DNA of 5,148 bases from UMGS363 sp051891935 (lineage in GTDB: Bacteria > Bacillota > Clostridia > Oscillospirales > Ruminococcaceae). This document shows positions 1 through 5,120 of this stretch, in pieces. The notes beneath the pieces were generated by a model that was not told the origin of the DNA, made no database searches, and saw only the letters and a program-made list of their open reading frames with translations. The position numbers and the translations under genes are program-made. Positions within the stretch are counted from its first letter, which is position 1, and each line of letters starts with the position of its first letter. The stretch spans positions 1-5,148 of the forward strand of contig JBJFFR010000011.1 of assembly GCA_051891935.1 (NCBI GenBank), read 5' to 3'.

Positions 1-41
1 AAAGACGGTGGATAGAATACGACCAATCAAGGAAAACGACC

Positions 42-58
42 GCAGGCAGGCTGCCTGC
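42..58. repeat. GC-rich perfect palindrome, possible weak terminator of the kinase gene
   Basis: GCAGGCAGGCTGCCTGC is a perfect odd palindrome (7-bp stem with a 3-nt loop as RNA). Read on the minus strand it lies about 90 nt after the kinase stop and is followed by GGTCGTTTTCC, only a short T run, so it is at best a weak intrinsic terminator. The palindrome and its flank (about 31-63) resemble, in inverted orientation, the core of the hairpin element at 4985-5020. That makes an interspersed repeat an alternative explanation. Confidence 0.45.
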
Positions 59-82
59 CGTCATTGCAATAATATTGCACGG
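58..82. repeat. Interrupted hairpin GCAAT/ATTGC inside CCGT/ACGG
   Basis: GCAATAATATTGC (66-78) is a perfect palindrome with a 5-bp stem. It is enclosed by CCGT (58-61) and ACGG (79-82), which also pair and leave a 4-nt bulge. No T run follows on either strand. It may add to a 3'-end structure of the kinase mRNA; function unknown. Confidence 0.35.
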
Positions 83-149
83 TAGTTTGACGCAGAGTGG
101 GCGTATTATAGCCTCCGTATTTTATCCATAGGTTAAATGGTTATTAGTA

Positions 150-2909
150 TTATACTTCAAATTTCTTTTTCAATGAAGCGGCCTTTTCCGCTGCGCTGTC
201 GTATTCAAAATCGTCTGCGTCGGCTTTGATGCTGTCAAGATACGGTTTAAGTGCCTCTCCGCTGACTGCAAACTGCGACGCTTCTCCGCATATAGCTTCG
301 ATCTCGTCACCGTCGAACGAATTGCAGGCAGAAACAAGTCTTTCCGCAAATGCAGCAGCCTTTTCCGCAGATAATTCCGTGAGCGGACTTGCGTCGGGAA
401 CTTCTTCGGCAGGCTGTTCATCGTCAAGCCCCAGGTAAGTTCTTCCAAGCTGTGCGACTGTATCATACATTGTAAGCATTGCAGCGTTCTTTTCTTCGAT
501 AAGTTTGTAATCCTCGTTCTTTCCGGCAAGCTCAAGCTCCTTTGCAAGTGAGGAAAGCGGCTTTGAACCGATCGTCAGTGAAGTGCTTTTAAGTGCGTGA
601 ACCTCGATGATATAGTTTTTCCACGACTTTTCGTCAAAAAGCTTCTTGATAAGGTCACGCTTTTCGGGAGCCTTGCGGACATACATCTCAAGTATCTCCT
701 CGTATGCTTCGGTATCGCCGCCTGTATAGGAAATACCTATATCGGGTGAGAAAACTGTTTCCTGATCGGAGGCTCTGCGCTTCTTGCCCGAGGTGTTTAC
801 AGCAGTCTGTTCATCCTTTTGGTTCGGAACGGTGATAAGCTCCTTTGGCAGCCATGTTTTGAGCGCACGGTCAAGTGCCGAAAGCTCGATCGGCTTCGCA
901 ATGAAATCGTTGAAGCCCGATCCGAGATACATATCTCTTACACCGTTCACAGCATTGGCTGTCAAAGCGATTATCGGCAGGTCTTTATAGTATTGACCGT
1001 CCATTTCGCGTATGATCTTTGTAGTTTCAACGCCGTCCATCTCGGGCATCATGTGATCCATAAATACGATGTCGATATCCTTCGAGCGGAGCATTGAGAT
1101 CGCAGCTCTGCCGCTTTCGACCGTGAGCACCTGCATACAGTACGGACGCATAAGTCCGACAGCGACCTTCAGATTTATGATGTTATCGTCAACGACAAGA
1201 ACTCTTGCCTTCGGCGCAACAAAGCGTATGGAGGAATTTCTGCGTTCGTTTATGATCGCAGACGGCCTTTCGTTATTGAATACAGCCGCAGCGGTTATTG
1301 CATAGAAAGGCTTGAAGATGCACTTCATCTTCGGCGGTATCTCTATCGAATTGATGCGGTCCTGAACAAGGACGATCTGAGTGCTGTCGGATAAGCCGTC
1401 AAAGAAGGAACGTGATTCGATATATTCTTCTCTGCCGATGAAAATATGGGTGTATTTTTTCTCCGAAACAGCGATCTGAAGCGTCTGAAGTGAGTCGAAA
1501 AGCTCAAAGTCGGCGCTCAGCTCTGTACGAAGCTCCGAGATGAGGGAGTAGTATTCCTCCGATACTCTCGGAGTAATATGCTTTTCCATATTGATGAAGA
1601 ATGCGGCATGGATCTTTTCGGGATCCTTCACGGAGATGAAAGGCTTGCTGTCCGAAACCTTGAGCGGAACAACGAAACGGAACTCCGAACCGACGCCGGC
1701 CTCGCTCGAAACATTGATGAATCCGCCCATAGCCGATACAAGCTTTCTTGAGATAGCAAGTCCGAGTCCTGTTCCCTCGACGGAACGATTCTTTTTCGTG
1801 TCGATCTGCTGGAAGCTGTTGAAAAGCTTCTCCAGACCGTCGGGTGAAATTCCCATTCCCGTATCGGTCACGGAAACGGAAAGGTTTATGCCGTAATCGT
1901 GTCTTGTCTGCGAAACACGGATGATAACGCAGCCCTGCTGGGTGAATTTTATCGCATTGGTCACAAGGTTAATGATTATCTGACGGATGCGGAGCTCATC
2001 GCCGACAAGACCTGTGGGAAGATCGGGGTCGCATTTGACGATGATCTCTATCGGCTTGTCGCCCTTTCGGGTGAGCGCCATATTTATAACGTCGTTGAGA
2101 GTTGACGCAAAGTTGAATTCCTCGGCGATGAATTCCATTTTTCCCGATTCGATCTTGGAAAAATCGAGGATATCGTTGATGATCGCAAGCAGACTTCTGC
2201 CCGAGTTCTGGATGTTGAAGCAGTAATCTCTTACCGTGTCGCTTATGTCGTTTTCACGCAGGATAAGCTCGCACATTCCGACGATCGCATTCATCGGTGT
2301 GCGGATCTCGTGGCTCATGTTTGCAAGAAAGTCGCCCTTTGCGCTGTTTGCCTGACGAGTCATATCAAGCAGATCGCTCTGGTTCTTTCTCGACTGGAAA
2401 ATAGTGTAGTTTATGTAGATACATATCGCAGCTTCAAAGAAATAAATCATCGGGAAGCGCAGAAGATATGTTTCGGAGTAAGCATAGCCGAGCTCGTGGA
2501 GCGGCGACCACATATATACAGCTATAAATACGCCGAGCAGGATGCTGAAGCCTCCGCCGTAAAGGAGCTTGTAGAAGAAGATCCCCATCGGAGGAACGAG
2601 CAGAGTCCAGACAATGCTGAAGCCGTCCTTTCCTCCCGATATTACAAAAAACATCATCATCAAGCTTATAGCTGTAAGCGTATTAACGCAGAGCATAGCA
2701 AAGCTGTTCGTCTTTTTGTACAGAAAAAAATTGATAAGGCACCATGCGCCGATAGCACCCGTTATGTACACCATCAGCGTGGAATGAGTTATTATATTAA
2801 TAGTACACATAAAAAGACTTATGAAACCGACTGCGATCGTTATAAGACTTATGGTGCGGCTGTCGGTATTTTCAGCGTCTTTTTTCAGTTCTTTCAATAG
2901 TTCAAGCAT
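150..2909 (-). CDS. Membrane-bound hybrid sensor histidine kinase (HisKA-HATPase-REC-HPt)
   Basis: A complete 919-residue phosphorelay kinase. Six hydrophobic segments (about 20-40, 44-63, 70-90, 98-117, 119-135, 151-170) form a membrane sensor that I cannot assign to a named family; there is no HAMP or PAS. HisKA carries the H box SHEIRTPMN with phospho-accepting His200. The HATPase_c domain has the N box (N314, N318), G1 box DTGMGIS (349-355) and G2 box GTGLGLAI (379-386). A degenerate receiver follows at about 430-545: it ends in FKPF (K533) but has Gly492 where the phospho-Asp should be. The second receiver (568-685) is canonical, with D574/D575, Asp618 in FMDHMMPEMDG, T650 and K672. HPt (about 730-825) has His771 in HALKSTS. 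A helical tail (831-919) follows. Start ATG at 2909 is supported by AGAGGG six bases upstream. All catalytic residues for His200 to Asp618 to His771 are present, so it is probably active; the final response regulator is not in the window. Ligand unknown. Confidence 0.95.
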   Translation of the reverse strand: MLELLKELKKDAENTDSRTISLITIAVGFISLFMCTINIITHSTLMVYITGAIGAWCLINFFLYKKTNSFAMLCVNTLTAISLMMMFFVISGGKDGFSIVWTLLVPPMGIFFYKLLYGGGFSILLGVFIAVYMWSPLHELGYAYSETYLLRFPMIYFFEAAICIYINYTIFQSRKNQSDLLDMTRQANSAKGDFLANMSHEIRTPMNAIVGMCELILRENDISDTVRDYCFNIQNSGRSLLAIINDILDFSKIESGKMEFIAEEFNFASTLNDVINMALTRKGDKPIEIIVKCDPDLPTGLVGDELRIRQIIINLVTNAIKFTQQGCVIIRVSQTRHDYGINLSVSVTDTGMGISPDGLEKLFNSFQQIDTKKNRSVEGTGLGLAISRKLVSAMGGFINVSSEAGVGSEFRFVVPLKVSDSKPFISVKDPEKIHAAFFINMEKHITPRVSEEYYSLISELRTELSADFELFDSLQTLQIAVSEKKYTHIFIGREEYIESRSFFDGLSDSTQIVLVQDRINSIEIPPKMKCIFKPFYAITAAAVFNNERPSAIINERRNSSIRFVAPKARVLVVDDNIINLKVAVGLMRPYCMQVLTVESGRAAISMLRSKDIDIVFMDHMMPEMDGVETTKIIREMDGQYYKDLPIIALTANAVNGVRDMYLGSGFNDFIAKPIELSALDRALKTWLPKELITVPNQKDEQTAVNTSGKKRRASDQETVFSPDIGISYTGGDTEAYEEILEMYVRKAPEKRDLIKKLFDEKSWKNYIIEVHALKSTSLTIGSKPLSSLAKELELAGKNEDYKLIEEKNAAMLTMYDTVAQLGRTYLGLDDEQPAEEVPDASPLTELSAEKAAAFAERLVSACNSFDGDEIEAICGEASQFAVSGEALKPYLDSIKADADDFEYDSAAEKAASLKKKFEV

Positions 2910-2915
2910 TTAAAA

Positions 2916-2921
2916 CCCTCT
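2916..2921 (-). promoter_or_regulatory. Ribosome binding site of the kinase gene
   Basis: Minus-strand AGAGGG sits 6 nt before the ATG at 2909. It fixes this start: no other in-frame start with a comparable site lies between the promoter and the first membrane helix. Confidence 0.75.
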
Positions 2922-2971
2922 GTTTGATCAATTTGGCAGGATGTGCTGCGGATAACAATATACCAATATAA

Positions 2972-3000
2972 ATTATAGTATTGAATTGCAAATCTGTCAA
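2972..3000 (-). promoter_or_regulatory. Sigma-A promoter of the kinase gene (perfect consensus)
   Basis: Minus-strand TTGACA (2995-3000) and TATAAT (2972-2977) are separated by exactly 17 bp, matching the housekeeping consensus at every position. Transcription should begin near 2965, giving a leader of about 55 nt. Immediately upstream of the -35, the octamer CTTTTTGG occurs twice in tandem (3001-3016). It gives an A/T-rich stretch that could act as an UP element (inference). Confidence 0.85.
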
Positions 3001-3355
3001 CCAAAAAGCCAAAAAGTTCATAATTTTTGACAAGGTTTTTCAATAAACGACAAAGCAGAACGTATTTTAAAACGATATTTTGTATATAATTTTGCGCTCC
3101 TAAAGTCTATATTCTGATAAATCGTTCTGTGACGGAAGACAGGATGTGCGGTATTGTTTTCTCTGCTCGATGTGTAAGCCTTCGTGTAATAATCACTGCA
3201 TTTTTGTGTCGCAAAAACTGCCTGAAACCGCTTTGGCACTGCATTTTTTCGGTATTTCAAGGCGATCTCGGAACAAAAAGCCGATTTTACCTTTTGACTA
3301 ATATAGCATAGTAATAAGAACGAAATTTGTAAGATGTCACAAAACGGTTTGAAAA

Positions 3356-3384
3356 ATTATAAATATTCGGTTGTTTTTTGTCGA
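3356..3384 (-). promoter_or_regulatory. Second minus-strand sigma-A promoter-like site
   Basis: Minus-strand TCGACA (3379-3384) and TATAAT (3356-3361) with a 17-bp spacer: five of six and six of six consensus bases at ideal spacing. A transcript would start near 3349 and run toward the kinase gene. It could be a long leader for that gene or an independent small RNA. No terminator with a clear T run was seen between 3349 and the kinase promoter. Confidence 0.5.
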
Positions 3385-3397
3385 CTTATATTACAGA

Positions 3398-3494
3398 TTT
3401 TGGAAAGTTATCCATAATTTAGCATTACATTGATTTTGCGTAAAGCAGGTTTAGAGAGTTTGCATAAAGCTTTTTGGAATGATTTTCCATAATT
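3398..3494. repeat. Two pairs of short direct repeats in the divergent region
   Basis: 3398-3419 and 3472-3494 share TTTTGGAA-G-TT-TCCATAATT with two mismatches and one extra base, 74 bp apart. Between them TTTGCGTAAAGC (3435-3446) and TTTGCATAAAGC (3459-3470) differ at one base and lie 24 bp apart. The outer copies each contain GGAA with TTCC or TCC, so each has some dyad symmetry. They could be regulator half sites or relics of a duplication; no known motif is recognised. Confidence 0.5.
3425..3490 (-). CDS. Doubtful 21-codon open frame
   Basis: On the minus strand an ATG at 3490 opens a 21-codon frame that ends at TAA (3425-3427). AAGAGG stands four bases before the ATG, a plausible but tightly spaced ribosome binding site. 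The translation, starting MENHSKKLYANS, has an internal echo (LYANS / LYAKS) that comes from the direct DNA repeats. No recognisable promoter lies just upstream. It may be chance; I list it because it is short and has a possible ribosome binding site. Confidence 0.12.
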   Translation of the reverse strand: MENHSKKLYANSLNLLYAKSM

Positions 3495-3534
3495 CCTCTT
3501 ATTTCGGCTTGTACCGTGGACGTTTGACGGAGAT

Positions 3535-3601
3535 AAAATAGCCCGTTTTGTGCATAATAGACAAAAAAGGGGCTTAAATAAATTTGACAAACGGCTATTT
3601 T
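3535..3601. repeat. Imperfect inverted repeat overlapping the 3D-gene promoter
   Basis: The arm at 3535-3551 (AAAATAGCCCGTTTTGT) matches the reverse complement of 3587-3601 (ACAAACGGCTATTTT) except for two single-base insertions. The right arm covers the end of the -35 box and the promoter spacer. The left arm can alternatively pair with 3561-3575 (ACAAAAAAGGGGCTT). Most of this is upstream of the expected transcription start, so it would act as DNA, for example as an operator, rather than as an RNA switch. Confidence 0.45.
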
Positions 3602-3612
3602 GAATTTATAAT
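3584..3612 (+). promoter_or_regulatory. Sigma-A promoter of the 3D-domain gene (perfect consensus)
   Basis: TTGACA (3584-3589) and TATAAT (3607-3612) are exactly 17 bp apart. Transcription should start near 3619, leaving a leader of about 97 nt before the ATG at 3716. The leader holds a WalR-like box and a small hairpin. Confidence 0.88.
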
Positions 3613-3630
3613 AGCTAAAGTCGCTTAAAG

Positions 3631-3647
3631 ATTACAAAAGGGTTACA
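3631..3647 (-). promoter_or_regulatory. WalR (YycF)-type box in the 3D-gene leader
   Basis: ATTACA-AAAGG-GTTACA is, on the minus strand, TGTAAC-N5-TGTAAT. It fits the published WalR consensus TGTWAH-N5-TGTWAH at every position. WalR controls cell-wall hydrolase genes in Firmicutes, including the 3D-domain gene yocH of Bacillus. Here the box lies about 12 bp downstream of the predicted start of transcription, a position more typical of repression than activation. A third half site, TTTACA (3658-3663), is out of the 11-bp phase. Binding is inferred. Confidence 0.45.
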
Positions 3648-3653
3648 GGTGTA

Positions 3654-3667
3654 TCCGTTTACACGGA
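3654..3667 (+). other. Small hairpin in the 3D-gene leader
   Basis: TCCGT-TTAC-ACGGA forms a 5-bp stem with a 4-nt loop in the leader RNA, about 38 nt before the ribosome binding site. It has no T run, so it is not a terminator. It may stabilise the 5' end; no riboswitch class is recognised. Confidence 0.35.
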
Positions 3668-3704
3668 CAAAACTCTATCCCAAACTAATTTAAAGCAATT
3701 GAAA

Positions 3705-3710
3705 AAGGAG
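3705..3710 (+). promoter_or_regulatory. Ribosome binding site of the 3D-domain gene
   Basis: AAGGAG stands 5 nt before the ATG at 3716 and decides this start. Confidence 0.8.
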
Positions 3711-3715
3711 ATTTT

Positions 3716-4711
3716 ATGAGCAGACCTATTAAACTACCGTTAAAAAGCTTGCAGGATGTAAAAAAACATAAGCTTGTTTCTGTTGCTACTGCTGCTGCAG
3801 CCGGGATTGTTATTCTTCTGCTGGTTATTATTTCGGCCGTCAGATCCTCTTCCAATGAACCTGTTTTTGAAGCTGATATCGTGAATGCAGAGCGCAGAGG
3901 AAGGGAAACAGTTACGGTGAATCCTCATCCGTTCTGCAGGGTGAAAATCTTCGCTGACGGAAACAATTATGTTGTAAGAGCAAAGGGCAGCGTTGCTGAT
4001 GCGATCGACGCAGCAGGCATAGAGGTCGGCGATGACGACCTTATCAATGTCGGACTTTCCGAACCGCTCAACGCAAACACCAATATTATTATCAACCGTG
4101 TCGACTATGTTACGGAAGTCAAGCTTGAATCCATCGATTATGCTACCGAATACAAGGAAGATGACAACTACGTTATCGGTTATTCAAAGGTACTTGTTGA
4201 CGGCGAAGAGGGCGAGCTTGCAAAGACTATCTGCCACACCTACGTCGACGGAAAGCTCGCAAGCTCGGACGTTGTAAGCACCGAGATTACCGAAGAGCCT
4301 GTTGATGAGGTGATCGTACAGGGCACAGCCGAGGTAAATCCGATCGCCGCAATGAGCATCTCACAGCTCGATGTTCCCGATTATCTTACACTTGACGAAA
4401 ACGGCGTCCCGACATCCTATTCAAAGGTTCTTACCGGTAAATCCTGTGCATACAGTGCAAAGCCTACCGCAAAGACCGCTTCGGGCAGACAGGTCAAGGT
4501 CGGATATGTTGCGGTTGACCCCTCGATAATCCCTTACGGCACAGAGCTTTACATTGTTTCGACGGACGGCAAGTATGTTTACGGCTACGCTGTCGCAGCC
4601 GATACAGGTACGGCACTTCTTGACGGACGCATCCTTGTTGACCTTTTCATGGAAAGCTACGATGCAAGCTGTCAGTGGGGCGCAAAGCAGGTTAATATTT
4701 ACGTTCTGTAA
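3716..4711 (+). CDS. Membrane-anchored 3D-domain cell-wall protein (YabE/Rpf-like)
   Basis: A complete 331-residue protein, probably acting on peptidoglycan outside the cell. A short basic N-terminus precedes one membrane helix (about 21-41) with no clear cleavage site, so it is likely a membrane anchor. Residues about 75-128 resemble a DUF348 ubiquitin-like module and about 130-205 a G5-like adhesion module. Residues 240-331 are a 3D domain with its three defining aspartates: D268 in VAVDPSIIPYGT, D296 in AADTG and D309 in ILVDLF; it ends in the typical WG-K-VNIYVL. 3D domains share the double-psi barrel of MltA lytic transglycosylases, so glycan-strand cleavage is the likely activity. It is shorter than Bacillus YabE, with one DUF348 module instead of several. 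It is a single-gene transcript: its own promoter at 3584-3612, terminator at 4760-4805. Family is confident; the enzymatic activity is inferred. Confidence 0.9.
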   Translation: MSRPIKLPLKSLQDVKKHKLVSVATAAAAGIVILLLVIISAVRSSSNEPVFEADIVNAERRGRETVTVNPHPFCRVKIFADGNNYVVRAKGSVADAIDAAGIEVGDDDLINVGLSEPLNANTNIIINRVDYVTEVKLESIDYATEYKEDDNYVIGYSKVLVDGEEGELAKTICHTYVDGKLASSDVVSTEITEEPVDEVIVQGTAEVNPIAAMSISQLDVPDYLTLDENGVPTSYSKVLTGKSCAYSAKPTAKTASGRQVKVGYVAVDPSIIPYGTELYIVSTDGKYVYGYAVAADTGTALLDGRILVDLFMESYDASCQWGAKQVNIYVL

Positions 4712-4759
4712 TATTACTTGAAGTTTTTATAATTTGTAAAGAAAAATAAAGATATACAA

Positions 4760-4805
4760 AACGGAATTGTTCCCTCTGCTTTCGGGCAGGGGGAACTTCG
4801 TTTTT
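4760..4805 (+). terminator. Strong intrinsic terminator of the 3D-domain gene
   Basis: GTTCCCTCTGC (4769-4779) and GCAGGGGGAAC (4786-4796) form an 11-bp stem with one G-U pair around a 6-nt TTTCGG loop. TTCGTTTTT (4797-4805) follows. The upstream AAAACGGAA can pair with TTCGTTTT and lengthen the stem. It begins about 50 nt after the stop codon. Confidence 0.92.
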
Positions 4806-4813
4806 AGGGTGAT

Positions 4814-4853
4814 TTTGTTTACAAATAGTATATTATGGCTATCTATAAACAAA
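4814..4853. repeat. Inverted repeat upstream of an orphan promoter
   Basis: TTTGTTTA (4814-4821) and TAAACAAA (4846-4853) are perfect 8-bp inverted copies separated by 24 bp. They end 13 bp before the -35 box at 4867. This could be a regulator-binding site, or chance in AT-rich DNA. Confidence 0.4.
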
Positions 4854-4866
4854 TTGGAGTGTATTC

Positions 4867-4895
4867 TTGACAAAAAATTCCTGTTGTGCTATATT
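4867..4895 (+). promoter_or_regulatory. Sigma-A promoter with no protein gene downstream
   Basis: TTGACA (4867-4872) and TATATT (4890-4895) with a 17-bp spacer: six of six and five of six consensus bases. Transcription would start near 4902, about 14 nt before the long inverted repeat at 4916-5078. No protein gene follows within the window. Confidence 0.7.
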
Positions 4896-4915
4896 TATCT
4901 AAAACAGTTTTATAC

Positions 4916-5078
4916 TATAGCAATCCACCAAAATATCCTGACAAGTTCGGCGGTTCAAAGCTTGAATAGTGTTGTCACTCACCCTTGACAGGCGGCAAGC
5001 CTGCCTGCGGGTTCGTTCCTAACTCTTCAAGCTTTGCCCTCGCCTCCTTTTGTCAGTCTATTTTTATGTCTTGCTATA
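4916..5078 (+). other. 163-bp imperfect inverted repeat: structured RNA gene or MITE-like element
   Basis: The two halves pair in ordered steps. TATAGCAA (4916-4923) pairs with 5071-5078, AAAATA (4930-4935) with 5059-5064, CTGACAA (4938-4944) with 5050-5056, GGCG (4949-4952) with 5041-5044, and CAAAGCTTGAA (4956-4966) with 5026-5036. ACCC (4981-4984) pairs with 5009-5012 and CAGGC (4989-4993) with 4999-5003 around a GGCAA loop. Symmetric internal loops separate the stems. A promoter upstream and no open frame suit a small RNA; a 6S-like RNA is one idea from size and shape only. TAGCAA...TTGCTA flanked by TA on both sides suits a Tc1/mariner (IS630)-type MITE. The GC-rich core resembles 31-63, favouring a repeat family. 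No clear terminator follows. The structure is certain; its identity is not. Confidence 0.55.
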
Positions 5079-5120
5079 ATTCCAAATCGTTCCATAGACA
5101 AAGCCGACAGATAGAATAAT
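5079..5120. other. Unassigned intergenic stretch
   Basis: AT-rich DNA between the long inverted repeat and the terminal palindrome. No gene, promoter or T-rich terminator is seen. 5100-5135 resembles 1-37 at the other end of the window (about 26 of 37 aligned bases, counted by eye with one gap). Confidence 0.4.

Larger units (their letters stand above)
1..149. other. Intergenic region downstream of the kinase gene
   Basis: No coding region is supported here. The stretch begins at the window edge and runs to the stop codon of the minus-strand kinase gene. It holds two hairpin-forming sequences (42-58 and 58-82) described separately. Positions 1-37 loosely resemble 5100-5135 near the other end of the window. 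Confidence 0.7.
3001..3583. other. Long AT-rich divergent intergenic region without a convincing gene
   Basis: About 580 bp between the two divergent promoters. Open frames on both strands (for example 3018-3260 minus, 3129-3311 plus, 3408-3590 minus) lack good ribosome binding sites, and their translations are compositionally unlike proteins, so none is called. The region does hold a second minus-strand promoter-like site (3356-3384), two pairs of direct repeats (3398-3494) and a tiny open frame (3425-3490), listed separately. The length is unusual for a plain divergent promoter region, so a small RNA or a decayed gene is possible. Confidence 0.6.

Noticed and set aside
2310..2900. 196-codon plus-strand frame opposite the kinase N-terminus
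   Set aside because: It is fully antisense to a well-supported kinase gene and its translation has no family resemblance; a shadow frame.
3027..3055. Plus-strand TTGACA at 3027-3032 as a promoter
   Set aside because: No -10-like hexamer lies at 16-18 bp spacing (ACAAAG is found there).
3018..3260. 80-codon minus-strand frame in the divergent intergenic region
   Set aside because: It depends on a TTG start without a ribosome binding site, the translation is very basic and low in hydrophobic core, and it shows no recognisable family.
3619..3715. Possible c-di-AMP (ydaO) or other riboswitch in front of the cell-wall gene
   Set aside because: Leaders of Rpf-like genes can carry ydaO riboswitches, but this leader is only about 97 nt, lacks a terminator and shows no conserved motif of that class.
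4767..4988. 73-codon plus-strand frame after the 3D-domain gene
   Set aside because: It starts inside the terminator stem, has no ribosome binding site, and runs through the orphan promoter and half of the inverted repeat.
5004..5026. GGGTTCGTTCC resembling a tRNA T-arm
   Set aside because: The flanking bases do not form a 5-bp T stem and there is no acceptor or anticodon arm at the right distance.
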